A DNA stretch of 64,000 bases from Bacteroidales bacterium (GCA_022648545.1 JALCMP010000002.1:184784-248783), one strand, 5' to 3'; shown: positions 17,034-26,523, numbered from the stretch's first letter. Notes: generated from the sequence alone by a model not told the origin. Numbers and translations: made by a program.

Positions 17034-18423
17034 AATATTCGGAATAATATCCGAAACTGCAGAAGAAAAGGGAGTACGAGCTTTTGTTATAGGGGGATAT
17101 GTAAGAGATTATTTTCTTGGCAGAAAAAGTTCCGATATAGACATAGTGGTAGAAGGAAGCGGAATAGAACTGGCTTCGGCAATTGCGAAAAAGCTAAATA
17201 CCAGAGTCTCCGTTTTCAGGAATTTCGGAACTGCTATGCTGCGTTACCGTGGAAAAGAAATAGAATTCGTAGGAGCAAGAAAAGAATCATACAGGTCGTC
17301 ATCGAGAAACCCGACGGTAAGCATCGGAACCATAGAAGACGATCAAAAAAGAAGGGATTTTACCATAAATGCCATGGCCTTCAGCCTTCAAAAGGAAAAT
17401 TACGGAACCCTTGAAGACCCGTTCGGAGGCATTGCCGATCTTAAGGCAGGCATAATAAGAACACCCCTGGCTCCCGACACTACTTATTCCGACGATCCAC
17501 TGCGAATGATACGTGCCGTGAGATTTGCTTCGCAATTATCGTTTGAAATAATTCCTGAATCGCTGGAGGCAATAAGAAGGAACCGCAACAGAATAGACAT
17601 ACTGTCCAGGGAAAGAATAAGCGAAGAACTAAATAAGATACTGATGTCACCCAAACCCTCGAAAGGTTTTTACCTGCTCGACGAAACCGGTATTCTTGAA
17701 AAGATACTTCCGCAACTGACCGCCTTAAAAGGCGTGGAAACCATGGAGGGCAAGGGACACAAGGACAATTTCGCACATACCCTTAAGGTAGTAGACAACA
17801 TATGTCCCCACACCGACGACCTGTGGCTCAGATGGGCGGCACTCCTCCACGATGTTGGGAAGGCTCCGACAAAAAAGTACGAGCCAGGCACCGGGTGGAC
17901 GTTTCACAGTCATGATTTCATAGGATCGAAAATGATCCCGGGTATTTTCAAACAGCTGAAGATGCCTCTTAACGAAAAGATGAAATACGTACAGAAGCTC
18001 GTAAAACTCCACCTGCGTCCCATATCCCTGGTACAGGACGAAGTAACCGATTCGGCAATAAGGAGATTGCTTTTCGATGCAGGAAATGAAACCGACGATC
18101 TCATGACTCTGTGCGAAGCCGACATTACATCCAAGAACGAAAAGACGGTAAAAAAACACAGACGCAACTTCATACTCGTGCGTAAAAAACTTGCAGAAGT
18201 AGAAGAAAAAGATGCTCTTAGAAATTTCAAGAACCCTATTACCGGAGAAATAATAATGAAATATTACAACCTTGTTCCCGGTAAGGAAATAGGGATCTTA
18301 AAGGAAAAAATAAAAAACGCCATATTGGACGGAATCATAGAGAACGATTACGCCCAGGCGTTGGATTACATGCAGCGTGCAGCCTCCGAAATGGGACTGG
18401 AACCGGCAGAAAACAAATCTTAA
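17005..18423 (+). CDS. cca: tRNA nucleotidyltransferase (CCA-adding) with HD domain
   Basis: A 472-residue enzyme that adds or repairs the CCA end of tRNAs. The head has GGYVRDYFLGRKSSDIDIVV (nucleotidyltransferase GG and DxD), RRDFTINAMAF and the template-like EDPFGGIADL / DDPLRMIRAVRFA blocks. The C-terminal half carries an HD phosphohydrolase-type domain (ALLHDVGKAPTKK, FHSHDFIGSKM). The tRNA-Ser gene in this window lacks an encoded CCA, so Cca is needed. The start is ATG 17005 or 17008, with a TTG directly before. Confidence 0.95.
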   Translation: MMEIPALKNKIFGIISETAEEKGVRAFVIGGYVRDYFLGRKSSDIDIVVEGSGIELASAIAKKLNTRVSVFRNFGTAMLRYRGKEIEFVGARKESYRSSSRNPTVSIGTIEDDQKRRDFTINAMAFSLQKENYGTLEDPFGGIADLKAGIIRTPLAPDTTYSDDPLRMIRAVRFASQLSFEIIPESLEAIRRNRNRIDILSRERISEELNKILMSPKPSKGFYLLDETGILEKILPQLTALKGVETMEGKGHKDNFAHTLKVVDNICPHTDDLWLRWAALLHDVGKAPTKKYEPGTGWTFHSHDFIGSKMIPGIFKQLKMPLNEKMKYVQKLVKLHLRPISLVQDEVTDSAIRRLLFDAGNETDDLMTLCEADITSKNEKTVKKHRRNFILVRKKLAEVEEKDALRNFKNPITGEIIMKYYNLVPGKEIGILKEKIKNAILDGIIENDYAQALDYMQRAASEMGLEPAENKS

Positions 18424-18431
18424 GCCGGAGC

Positions 18432-18896
18432 TTAAAAGACATACCTCAAAGTAAGGCCGGCTCCCGTCCAATCAAATTCCGACTCCGGCACAAAATAATA
18501 ACCCGGACGGTAATCCAGAGATATTACAAAAGGAACCTTGAGGAATCGGTATTCCATTCCAGCCTGTGCCAAAAAGCCTATGGCCAACCCTTTGGAATGA
18601 TGGTCGTCGCTCCATATTCCGGATCCCACTCCGCCGCCATAATAATAATTCCATACACCGTCTGTATTTATCGGCAAATCCTTTACAACCTGATAAACAC
18701 CTTCCAGTGCAAATCCGTATCTATTCACACCGGTAGTGGCCTCTACCCTGTCGCCGTTGGAGATATATCTCTGGTAAGAGACCTCCGCTCCGGCGGTTCC
18801 GCGCAATCCAATAGTATTAAGGCCATTAACAGTTTGGGCATCTGCAATGCCGAAAAACATAAGCGAAAAGGCTACGGTAATTAATAATTTTTTCAT
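18432..18896 (-). CDS. Small outer-membrane beta-barrel-like protein
   Basis: A 154-residue protein with a clean signal peptide (MKKLLITVAFSLMFFGIADAQ). The mature part alternates hydrophobic and polar residues with many Gly and aromatic positions and ends in LTLRYVF, whose final Phe is typical of outer-membrane barrels. No enzyme motif is present. It is a single gene with its own promoter. The exact family was not identified. Confidence 0.75.
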   Translation of the reverse strand: MKKLLITVAFSLMFFGIADAQTVNGLNTIGLRGTAGAEVSYQRYISNGDRVEATTGVNRYGFALEGVYQVVKDLPINTDGVWNYYYGGGVGSGIWSDDHHSKGLAIGFLAQAGMEYRFLKVPFVISLDYRPGYYFVPESEFDWTGAGLTLRYVF

Positions 18897-18926
18897 AATA
18901 TTTCCTGTTAAAAAATAATTCTACTG

Positions 18927-18934
18927 CAAAGTTA
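18927..18934 (-). promoter_or_regulatory. Promoter -7 element for the beta-barrel gene
   Basis: TAACTTTG on the minus strand fits TAnnTTTG and lies 30 bases before the ATG. Confidence 0.6.
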
Positions 18935-18984
18935 ACACCAAAAAAATAATATAAGACAACTATCGGTTTCTTCTCTTTTATTGC

Positions 18985-18992
18985 TATCTTTG
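18985..18992 (+). promoter_or_regulatory. Promoter -7 element for the DASS symporter gene
   Basis: TATCTTTG fits TAnnTTTG and lies 38 bases before ATG 19031. Confidence 0.6.
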
Positions 18993-19030
18993 AACGTTTA
19001 AACCTATTTCTCACATTCTAAATTTAAAAC

Positions 19031-20482
19031 ATGAAAGACAAAAGACGTTTGAATAAAATTCTCAAACTGGTATTTTCCCTAATTATTTTCTTTTTCATTT
19101 GGTTTGCACCGGCCGCAATATTCGGCATTTCGGGACTTACAGTAATAGAACAAAGAGTCATGGCGATCTTCGCTCTGGCAACGCTTTTCTGGGTACTGGA
19201 AATCATCCCCGTATGGGCGACCTCCGTTCTTATCATAGGGTTGTTTCTATTTACGACTTCCGACAGCTCATTATTTTTCTTGCGGCCCGAACACCTGCAA
19301 AACGGACAACAGCTCGGAACACTCATAAGTTACAGAGCCCTTTTCGCCACATTCGCCGATCCGCTTATCTTTCTTTTCATAGGCGGCTTCGTACTCGCAA
19401 TTGCAGCGCCTAAATGCGGTCTGGACGTAACTCTGGCAAGGATCCTTTTAAAACCATTCGGTAATAGATATGAATATGTCCTGCTGGGATTCCTCATAGC
19501 TACCGGATGTTTCTCAATGTTTCTAAGCAATACTGCAACGGCAGCTCTGATGCTAACATTCCTGACCCCCATATTCAAAACTCTTCCTGAAAACAGCAAC
19601 GGAAGGATGGGACTCGCACTGTCCATTCCTATAGGAGCCAATATAGGAGGAATGGCAACCATAGTAGGGACACCGCCTAATGCCATAGCGGTAAAATACC
19701 TTAATGCCGCACCTTTCAACATGAACATAGGATTTATGGACTGGACTGAAATAATGCTGCCTATAGTAATAATCCTTTTGTTTATGGCATGGATCGTACT
19801 AATAAAGATGTTCCCTTTCAAAAGTCAAACAATAGATATAAAAATAGAAGGCAAGGCTCAAAAAAACACTAAAGCAATAATAACATATGTTACATTTGCG
19901 GTAACAGTTCTTATGTGGCTTTTAGACAAGGTTACCGGAGTAAATTCCAATATAGTTGCAATGATACCGATCTGTGTATTCGCAATGACCGGTATTCTCA
20001 CTAAAGACGACCTCGGTAAAATAAACTGGAGCGTATTATGGCTGTTCTCCGGAGGATTCGCCCTCGGCCTGGGCCTTAAAGCTTCCGGACTTGCAAATCA
20101 CGTTATAGAAACGATACCTTTCGGAGAATGGTCGCCGCTCGTTCTAATAATAGGGAGCGGACTCCTTTGCTGGGTATTATCCAATTTCATATCGAATACC
20201 GCAACGGCGGCGCTTCTGGTACCGATCCTCGCCGTAGTAGGATCGGCTATGGACAGCACGCTTGCTCCGCTGGGAGGCGTCTCCACCCTTATAGTAGGAA
20301 TTGCAATGTGCGCTTCTCTTGCAATGTGCCTGCCGATAAGCACTCCGCCTAATGCACTTTCATTCTCAACCGGCTGCATAAAACAGAAAAATATGATAAA
20401 AGTCGGGCTTATAATGGGAATAGGAGGAATGGCCATCGGATACCTCTTCCTCATTCTCGGAGGGACATACGGATTATTGTAA
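19031..20482 (+). CDS. DASS/SLC13-family sodium:anion (dicarboxylate) symporter
   Basis: A 483-residue inner-membrane transporter with about 11-12 helices. It carries the two inverted-repeat SNT substrate/sodium motifs of the DASS family: SNTATAALMLTF near residue 165 and SNFISNTATAALLVPIL near residue 390, plus GTPPNAIAVKY and STPPNALSFSTGCI as the paired hairpin loops. Members import succinate, fumarate, malate, citrate or sulfate with Na+; dicarboxylates are likely but the exact substrate cannot be read. It is monocistronic and ends at a strong terminator. Confidence 0.9.
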   Translation: MKDKRRLNKILKLVFSLIIFFFIWFAPAAIFGISGLTVIEQRVMAIFALATLFWVLEIIPVWATSVLIIGLFLFTTSDSSLFFLRPEHLQNGQQLGTLISYRALFATFADPLIFLFIGGFVLAIAAPKCGLDVTLARILLKPFGNRYEYVLLGFLIATGCFSMFLSNTATAALMLTFLTPIFKTLPENSNGRMGLALSIPIGANIGGMATIVGTPPNAIAVKYLNAAPFNMNIGFMDWTEIMLPIVIILLFMAWIVLIKMFPFKSQTIDIKIEGKAQKNTKAIITYVTFAVTVLMWLLDKVTGVNSNIVAMIPICVFAMTGILTKDDLGKINWSVLWLFSGGFALGLGLKASGLANHVIETIPFGEWSPLVLIIGSGLLCWVLSNFISNTATAALLVPILAVVGSAMDSTLAPLGGVSTLIVGIAMCASLAMCLPISTPPNALSFSTGCIKQKNMIKVGLIMGIGGMAIGYLFLILGGTYGLL

Positions 20483-20500
20483 AATTTAAACTTGAAATAG

Positions 20501-20535
20501 AAAAAGGACGGGAATTAAATATTCCCGTCCTTTTT
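20501..20535. terminator. Bidirectional intrinsic terminator
   Basis: A perfect 15-bp stem with 5-base loop: AAAAAGGACGGGAAT / ATTCCCGTCCTTTTT. The T runs serve both strands. It ends the DASS gene (plus) and the glycan operon (minus), and it overlaps the last codons of the minus-strand glycosyltransferase. Confidence 0.9.
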
Positions 20536-21423
20536 ATTTATCATATTTGATTCATCATCCTCATAATGGCTGCGTTTGGTAAAATATTTGCCGAAACCCG
20601 ACAGCACCTTCGAAAAACGGACAAGAAAACTCTTCCACAACGACCCGTCTGCACTCAACGTCCCTGAAGATGTGGTAACCCTGGTTTTCCTGCAAGTAAG
20701 TAATTTTATCTTTCCATCCTTTTTAAGCCCGAGAGCCATGATCCCGTCGTCTCCGCCGCGCAAAAGATCTACACGATATCCTGTTTTTCTTCCGGCGGCA
20801 ATGACATAAGAAAAAACCATTCCCCTTACGACAAGTTCGGGGCGTCTTATAAATAACATCCGTAAATGAATATCTCTCAGGAATTCATAAAATGCGAGAC
20901 TTGCGGCCGGGCGTTTTTTATCCGGGATGAAGCTCCATAATGAAGATACGGCAACGATGCCTGGTCTCTGCAGTTTTTCTATAACGGTTTGTATATAATA
21001 CGGAGGGTACATGGTATCGGCATCTATTCCTATATAATATCTGCCTACGGCATGTTCAAGCCCGCAAAGACGTGCATAGCCGCTGCTCTGCCTGCTTTCA
21101 AAAAAAGATTTCACTCCGGCCCTAATAAAAATTTCGCCCGTCCTGTCCGAAGAATTGTTATCTATCCCTATGAACTCCACCGGATAAGGACATGAATTAT
21201 CAGATAATGACCATAAACAGGCAGTCAGCCGGCTCTCTTCATTGTGGGCAATTATAACTACCGAAGCAACCGGGTCTTCACAAGAAAATCCAGAGAAATT
21301 ATGCGAGATCGTTTCAAAGACATCTTCACTTATATTCCCATACGGCTTTTCAAAAACGCCGGTGTATTTTGAATACCATTTGCCGGAAATACGGCCCGGT
21401 TCCCTTTTGATACGACTCTTCAT
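20515..21423 (-). CDS. Family 2 glycosyltransferase
   Basis: A 302-residue GT-A enzyme. After about 50 N-terminal residues comes VVIIAHNEESRLTACLWSL, then EFIGIDNNSSDRTGEI, and the metal-binding GIDADTMYPP (DAD). A later RGGDDGIMALGL matches the acceptor/catalytic ED-like region of GT2 enzymes. It is the last gene of the six-gene minus-strand glycan cluster, 5 bases after the preceding gene, and its 3' end lies in the terminator stem. Donor and acceptor are unknown. Confidence 0.85.
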   Translation of the reverse strand: MKSRIKREPGRISGKWYSKYTGVFEKPYGNISEDVFETISHNFSGFSCEDPVASVVIIAHNEESRLTACLWSLSDNSCPYPVEFIGIDNNSSDRTGEIFIRAGVKSFFESRQSSGYARLCGLEHAVGRYYIGIDADTMYPPYYIQTVIEKLQRPGIVAVSSLWSFIPDKKRPAASLAFYEFLRDIHLRMLFIRRPELVVRGMVFSYVIAAGRKTGYRVDLLRGGDDGIMALGLKKDGKIKLLTCRKTRVTTSSGTLSADGSLWKSFLVRFSKVLSGFGKYFTKRSHYEDDESNMINKKDGNI

Positions 21424-21428
21424 ACGAC

Positions 21429-22565
21429 TTAATATTTTTCGAGGGGAGATATTTCATCCAGGACTTTTTGCATTTGGGTCTTCCACGACAGTTCAGGATA
21501 TACTGAACTTCTTATTTCTGCGGGATCGAATGTTTTTCCGAAGTAGAAATCCACTATCCGCCCTATATCCACCGGAGTATCGTCGGCAGGAACCTTTAGG
21601 ACATAAGGCTTGTCATCGAAATTGTCATCGTTTTCGGAATATACAAAAGGAATCCCCCTGGCCGCATATTCCATATTCTTAAGGGATTTCATACGGGATA
21701 TACCGCTCCGGTGACGTCCCAGACTTGCAATTCCGATATCGGCCTGTTCGAACGAGTTATCCAGATCGGCTCCATATTCAGGCCCTGCGAAACATACGTA
21801 TTTCTCTATGGAATTCTCACTGCATATATTCTTTATCCGGGATATTTCATTTCTGTCGCCGTATCCGACTATCCGGAAAAACACTTTTACCTGTCTTTCA
21901 GTTTTATAATATTCAGCCATTCCGGCAACGATCCTGTCGTATCCGTGCCAGAAATGAAGTTCGGCCACTCCCAGCATATTAAGTTCGTACATATCATTCC
22001 TCTGCCCGTCCTTGACTTTTATCATGTCGAAATTTATGCCGTTTGAGATTCTTATAGTCCGAACGCCGAAAATATTTTCATATCCGGAATAAGTTACCAT
22101 ACGGTAAATATAAGAAGCAAGTTTCTTTCTGAATACTTTATCTATCAACAATTTCATCTTGTCGGTAAAAGAAGAGCTCCCGTATTCTCCGTCATATGGA
22201 AAAGTAGGAATTTCCATTACGACACGTGTCCCCGAGGCTCCCGACTTCTTTAAGAATCTTATCAAAAAAGGATTTGCATTATGATAAGAACGGATATACA
22301 GCAGATCTATATTATTATCCTCAATATATCTTTCAAGCCCGGCATAACAGACCCTTTTCCTTATTTTGGCAATTGTTCCCTTTCCATAATTTTCAAGGAC
22401 CCGGCCGTCTATCATTCTTTTATGATATCCGCCATCGTCAATAGAAAGATAGCACAACACGGTTTCAACGCCGCAGGCTTTTAATGCCTCTACCTGATAA
22501 CCTATCTTCTTACTTATCCCGTTGTAGGGAGCAAATCCGTGAAATACAAGATATAGAGCCTTCAT
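21429..22565 (-). CDS. Glycosyltransferase, GT4-like (GT-B fold)
   Basis: A 378-residue probable GT-B enzyme. The N-terminal domain begins ALYLVFHGFAPYNGISKK with a Gly-rich loop. The C-terminal domain has FRIVGYGDRNEISRIKNIC, VCFAGPEYGADLDNSFEQA and SLKNMEYAARGIPFVYS, where the E of KNMEYAARG matches the conserved E of the GT4 ExxxxxE nucleotide-sugar site. It lies between the flippase and a GT2 gene, so it acts on the same surface glycan. Confidence 0.8.
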   Translation of the reverse strand: MKALYLVFHGFAPYNGISKKIGYQVEALKACGVETVLCYLSIDDGGYHKRMIDGRVLENYGKGTIAKIRKRVCYAGLERYIEDNNIDLLYIRSYHNANPFLIRFLKKSGASGTRVVMEIPTFPYDGEYGSSSFTDKMKLLIDKVFRKKLASYIYRMVTYSGYENIFGVRTIRISNGINFDMIKVKDGQRNDMYELNMLGVAELHFWHGYDRIVAGMAEYYKTERQVKVFFRIVGYGDRNEISRIKNICSENSIEKYVCFAGPEYGADLDNSFEQADIGIASLGRHRSGISRMKSLKNMEYAARGIPFVYSENDDNFDDKPYVLKVPADDTPVDIGRIVDFYFGKTFDPAEIRSSVYPELSWKTQMQKVLDEISPLEKY

Positions 22566-22569
22566 TCCA

Positions 22570-24057
22570 TTACTGTTTTTCTCCGGTACTATTTTTTTTC
22601 ATGCCACCTCGTATCATATCTCTTATTTTTAAGACAACAGACCTAAGGTTATAGGTATGAGTGAGTTGTACATAGGCCAGACTTACCGCAAAAAAGACCG
22701 TACCCTTTATTATAAAACTTAATAATGTGCCACAGCCGGCGGCAAAACCCTGCATAATCTCAAATATCAATATCAATATGCAGCCGAGGATGAGAGGCGA
22801 AACGAATTGTCTAAAAAAAGGAACGAGACTTAAAGATAATGTAAATCTGTATAGAAGTATATAGCTTTGTATGAAATTTATTATGAATGCTATACATATG
22901 CACCATGCTACGGCCTCAAGTGTCCCGAATATGAAAATACCCGTCAGGATGCCCGCTATATTTAATACGGCCGATAATAATCCGCTAAAAAATAAAGTTT
23001 TGGTATCATTTGCGGCCTGAAAGATGGATCCGGAAGTGGACAGGACAATTTGTATACCTACGGTAATGGAAAGTATGCGGAAAACCGGAACGGCCCTCAT
23101 CCATTGATTTCCAAAAACGATAAGTATAATTTCCTGCGAAGTAAACCACAAAAACACCGACAGAGGTATTCCTATGAAGGCAAGTAGTTTGACTATCTTC
23201 AAATAAGACCACGACAAATGCTTAAGATCTTTCTGAAAATCAGAAAGGACAGGATGCATTACGGGGGTAATTACGTGAGTTATATTCTGCAGAGGCAGCA
23301 TCATAAGCCTGTAAGATTTCTCGTAATACCCCAATAACGACATCCCCATATATTTGCCTATGAGTAATTTGTCGAGGTTGCGGCTGAAAAAATTAATAAT
23401 ATTGAAAAGGAACTGATAAAACGAATATGAAAATATTTTTTTTATTGAAGATAAGCCCCATGATGACCGCACTTTCTGGGGATATTTCATATAACTGACA
23501 ACAAAGACCATTATGCTGGAAAATATAGGATTTATAAGAAGTGCATATAATCCGGCTCCGGAAAACGCGGCGATTACGGAAACCGTTCCGCCTGCAAATT
23601 GGATTATTACCGTACGCCAGGCTATGAACCTGAATTCCTTATTTTTCATAAGCAGGGCGTTGGGAACTATATCGGCGGCATTAAAAAATAAAATGACAGA
23701 CAACAACCGGCATATAGGCTTTAGCACGGAAGATTTATAGTAATCGGCCACCGCTCCCGAAAAAGAAAAGAAACATATCGAGATGATTAGTCCTATCCAT
23801 AATGTGAAAGAAAATATATCCGAAAGCTCTTTTACGGAAAGTTCTTTTTTCTGAATTACGGCCGGAGCTATTCCCAAATCGCCAAGGACTCCGAAAAATG
23901 CAATTATTACGGTGGCAATGGCAACTATGCCGAAATCCGACGGACTTATGAGACGCGCCAGAATGGCCGTAACCAAAAGGGATATGCCCATTCCGAAATA
24001 CTTGGAAAAGGCGGTATACGCAACGCCGGATATCAACTGTTTTTTAACGGACGACAT
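22570..24057 (-). CDS. Polysaccharide flippase, Wzx/WzxC type (MOP superfamily)
   Basis: A 495-residue membrane protein with about 14 predicted helices. The N-terminus has VAYTAFSKYFGMGISLLVTA and LARLISPSDFGIVAIATV, the conserved start of Wzx/MviN-like MOP exporters. SRNLDKLLIGKYMGMSLLGYYE in the middle is characteristic of the WzxC/RfbX group. It would flip the undecaprenyl-linked repeat unit made by the neighbouring transferases to the periplasm. No Wzy polymerase or Wzz was found in the cluster. Confidence 0.9.
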   Translation of the reverse strand: MSSVKKQLISGVAYTAFSKYFGMGISLLVTAILARLISPSDFGIVAIATVIIAFFGVLGDLGIAPAVIQKKELSVKELSDIFSFTLWIGLIISICFFSFSGAVADYYKSSVLKPICRLLSVILFFNAADIVPNALLMKNKEFRFIAWRTVIIQFAGGTVSVIAAFSGAGLYALLINPIFSSIMVFVVSYMKYPQKVRSSWGLSSIKKIFSYSFYQFLFNIINFFSRNLDKLLIGKYMGMSLLGYYEKSYRLMMLPLQNITHVITPVMHPVLSDFQKDLKHLSWSYLKIVKLLAFIGIPLSVFLWFTSQEIILIVFGNQWMRAVPVFRILSITVGIQIVLSTSGSIFQAANDTKTLFFSGLLSAVLNIAGILTGIFIFGTLEAVAWCICIAFIINFIQSYILLYRFTLSLSLVPFFRQFVSPLILGCILILIFEIMQGFAAGCGTLLSFIIKGTVFFAVSLAYVQLTHTYNLRSVVLKIRDMIRGGMKKNSTGEKQ

Positions 24058-24058
24058 A

Positions 24059-25024
24059 TCAGGAAGCGGATTTAAAAAATGCCTTCACCGGCAAAACTAC
24101 AGGGAACAGGAGTATTATAATATTCTTCAACCTTATTAATTTCAAATAAGACCCGCGCAGACAAAAAAGAAAGACTCTGAGGCGTTTTCCGATCGTCAGA
24201 TAATGTGCTTCGTATATGGCCGGGTTAATAATGTAACATATGAGTCTTTCAATTAATTTTTCATCCCCGGTTTTTTTTGCATGTTCTTTGGCATAACGGG
24301 ACAATTCCTTTACGACCGTCATATATCCTGAAATGTTTACAAACGAATACTTTTTGGTTGTAATTGATCCGCTCCGCATCCTTCTTTTGAAATAGGGCTC
24401 GGGGATCATCCCTACACGCCCGGCCTTAATATATGAAATAGCGGTGAACAACTCGTCCTCATGTACTATACCCCCGTAAAAGGTCAAATCGTTATTTACA
24501 AGAAAAAACCTGTTAACAAAATTAAGGCACACGGATGCTCTGTATATGTTTTTTGTTAATAGCCTCTCCAGAAGTTCCGGTCCTCCGTAAACACGATCTT
24601 CCAGATATACGGCCCTTCTGTAATCCTGCACATCACACTTTATTTCCTCTTCGCAAAACGAATCGGCATCGAATAAGACGAAATCCAGATCTTCCCTCTC
24701 ACATTTTTCGTAGCATGAAGCAAAAGCTCCGGCGTCAAGAAGGTCGTCGCTATCCATGAAATAAATATATTTCCCGGAGGCTATGCGCATTCCTGCATTG
24801 CGTGCAGCTGAAAGGCCCTGGTTTTCCTGTGAAATTACCGTTATCCTCTTGTCGGCATCCTCCAGACTTTTTATAACCGACGTACTCCCGTCAGTGGAGC
24901 CATCGTTTACTATAATGATTTCCAAATCTCTAAAAGTCTGATTCATTATACTCTCCACAGCTTCCCTTACATATGCTTCGGTATTATATACCGGTATGAC
25001 AACGCTTACCTTGGGAACATACAT
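24059..25024 (-). CDS. Family 2 glycosyltransferase
   Basis: A 321-residue GT-A enzyme with the textbook start VSVVIPVYNTEAYVREAVES, IIIVNDGSTDGS, ISQENQGLSAARNAGM and the DxD region YFMDSDDLLD. The C-terminal third is basic and hydrophobic and could associate with the membrane. It starts 3 bases after the acyltransferase stop and ends one base before the flippase start, within one operon. Sugar specificity is not apparent. Confidence 0.9.
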   Translation of the reverse strand: MYVPKVSVVIPVYNTEAYVREAVESIMNQTFRDLEIIIVNDGSTDGSTSVIKSLEDADKRITVISQENQGLSAARNAGMRIASGKYIYFMDSDDLLDAGAFASCYEKCEREDLDFVLFDADSFCEEEIKCDVQDYRRAVYLEDRVYGGPELLERLLTKNIYRASVCLNFVNRFFLVNNDLTFYGGIVHEDELFTAISYIKAGRVGMIPEPYFKRRMRSGSITTKKYSFVNISGYMTVVKELSRYAKEHAKKTGDEKLIERLICYIINPAIYEAHYLTIGKRLRVFLFCLRGSYLKLIRLKNIIILLFPVVLPVKAFFKSAS

Positions 25025-25027
25025 ATG

Positions 25028-25651
25028 CTATTCTGATTTAATCCATTTTTTCTCAGTGAAATCATAATGTTTTATGACTCTGGCAGGATTTCCAACGGCA
25101 ACCGAAAAAGGAGGAATGGAGCGCGTAACTACGCTGCCGGCTCCTACAATACTATGTTTGCCTATGGTAACGCCAGGCAGCACAACGGAATTAGAACCTA
25201 TCCATATATCGTCCTGAAGAACGATTTCGGCTGTCTCCACATTTTGCAGCCTTATTGGAATATCAACGTCGGCGAACCCGTGGTTCAGACCAGATATTGT
25301 AATATTCTGGGCAGTTATGACTCCGTTCCCCATGCGTACCGGGCCTATGAGCGTATTGTAAAGTCCGATATGACACCCATCTCCTATGACTATATCTCCG
25401 CACATATTATTAAGAGTACAATGCTGCTCCACCACCGACCGCATACCAACGACAATGGCATTAAAGGGAACCACATCTTTCCTTACCGAACCGTAAATCC
25501 TGCAGCCTCTGCCGCGGTGAATGTACAGAAATCGCAACAAAAACATCCAACGTCTGGGTCTCGCCTTTACAGGATGTACCATAAGATTCAAAAGCCGTTT
25601 TTTCAAAACGGGATGACCTTCCAGCTTTTTCTTTATGTTTTTGACGTTCAT
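25028..25651 (-). CDS. Left-handed beta-helix acyltransferase (hexapeptide family)
   Basis: A 207-residue protein with imperfect hexapeptide repeats: IVIGDGCHIG, DIWIGSNSVVLPGVTIGKHSIVGAGSVVTRSIPP and VAVGNPARVIK. These are typical of NodL/WbbJ-like O-acetyltransferases that use acetyl-CoA. The loop SGLNHGFADVDIPIR holds the catalytic His. ATG 25651 is preferred to an upstream in-frame TTG at 25684. Lying first after PAP2 in the glycan cluster, it probably acetylates a sugar of the repeat unit. Confidence 0.88.
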   Translation of the reverse strand: MNVKNIKKKLEGHPVLKKRLLNLMVHPVKARPRRWMFLLRFLYIHRGRGCRIYGSVRKDVVPFNAIVVGMRSVVEQHCTLNNMCGDIVIGDGCHIGLYNTLIGPVRMGNGVITAQNITISGLNHGFADVDIPIRLQNVETAEIVLQDDIWIGSNSVVLPGVTIGKHSIVGAGSVVTRSIPPFSVAVGNPARVIKHYDFTEKKWIKSE

Positions 25652-25695
25652 ATTTTGAGTAACCAATTTAATAAAAATTTGCAAATCTCCTATAA

Positions 25696-26463
25696 TCAGA
25701 ACGCAATAACCGCTGAAACGCCAAAGGCTTCTCCTGAAAAAGAAGGGACGGCGGAAGCGAATATATGCCTCCGCCTATCGTGTCCGAATATTTTAAAGAG
25801 CAGCGCATCGGTACTGGGAGCCATCCAATAACCTACTCTGGCTCCCAGTATTCCTATTCCTGCGCCGGCAAGTACATCGGTAAGGTAATGTTTATTTGCA
25901 TACATGCGAATAAATCCCGTGGAAACGGCCACCCCGTATACGGCGGTAGCAATCAACGGATATTCCCTGCCATAAGAAATACGGAAACTTTCGGCTCCCA
26001 TAAATGCCATGGCCGCATGTCCAGAAGGAAAAGAATGGAAAGAACTGCGGTCGGGACGTCTTTCCTTAACGGAATATTTAAGCATGGCCGATATTGAATA
26101 TGTGGTCGCAGCCGATACGGCCAAAACGGCACCCCTGCGCATTAAACCGTAACGGGAAACGCCATTGTAAATATCAGTAGCTATAAGAAAAACAACAGGA
26201 GAGAATTCTGCTGCACCGGCAAGCAATGACGTCTTATGATCTCCCGCATTTATAAATCGCTGAAACTCTCTGTTGACGTGTCTCACGCCTTTTATATAAA
26301 AAGAAGCCGACCCGGCTCCGACAAGGGCGAGCGGTAATATAAGACCGGAAGACCTGAATTTATACGAACAGGAAGACGTATCTCTTCCATAATCGACTAT
26401 GTCCTGCGCATATATCGACGAACAGAAGATAACTAATATTAAGGGCAGCAGTATGTTTTTCAT
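25696..26463 (-). CDS. PAP2-superfamily membrane phosphatase
   Basis: A 255-residue exported or membrane protein; ATG 26463 gives a signal-like N-terminus ending SSIYAQ. The three acid-phosphatase motifs are all present: KYSVKERRPD, SFPSGHAA and RMYANKHYLTDVLAG. Family members dephosphorylate lipid phosphates such as undecaprenyl pyrophosphate or the lipid A phosphates. Upstream of a glycan operon on the same strand (45-base gap), recycling of undecaprenyl pyrophosphate is plausible but unproven. Confidence 0.88.
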   Translation of the reverse strand: MKNILLPLILVIFCSSIYAQDIVDYGRDTSSCSYKFRSSGLILPLALVGAGSASFYIKGVRHVNREFQRFINAGDHKTSLLAGAAEFSPVVFLIATDIYNGVSRYGLMRRGAVLAVSAATTYSISAMLKYSVKERRPDRSSFHSFPSGHAAMAFMGAESFRISYGREYPLIATAVYGVAVSTGFIRMYANKHYLTDVLAGAGIGILGARVGYWMAPSTDALLFKIFGHDRRRHIFASAVPSFSGEAFGVSAVIAF

Positions 26464-26473
26464 AAATCCGGTA

Positions 26474-26481
26474 CAAATATA
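26474..26481 (-). promoter_or_regulatory. Promoter -7 element for the PAP2/glycan cluster
   Basis: TATATTTG on the minus strand fits TAnnTTTG and ends 10 bases before the PAP2 ATG. No other clear promoter was seen inside the cluster. Confidence 0.6.
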
Positions 26482-26523
26482 GCACCGGATTTCTTTACAA
26501 AACACTGATATAAAAAAATAAAG

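Noticed and set aside
18420..18435. Intrinsic terminator between cca and the beta-barrel gene
   Set aside because: TTAAGC/GCTTAA forms a stem, but no T tract follows on either strand.
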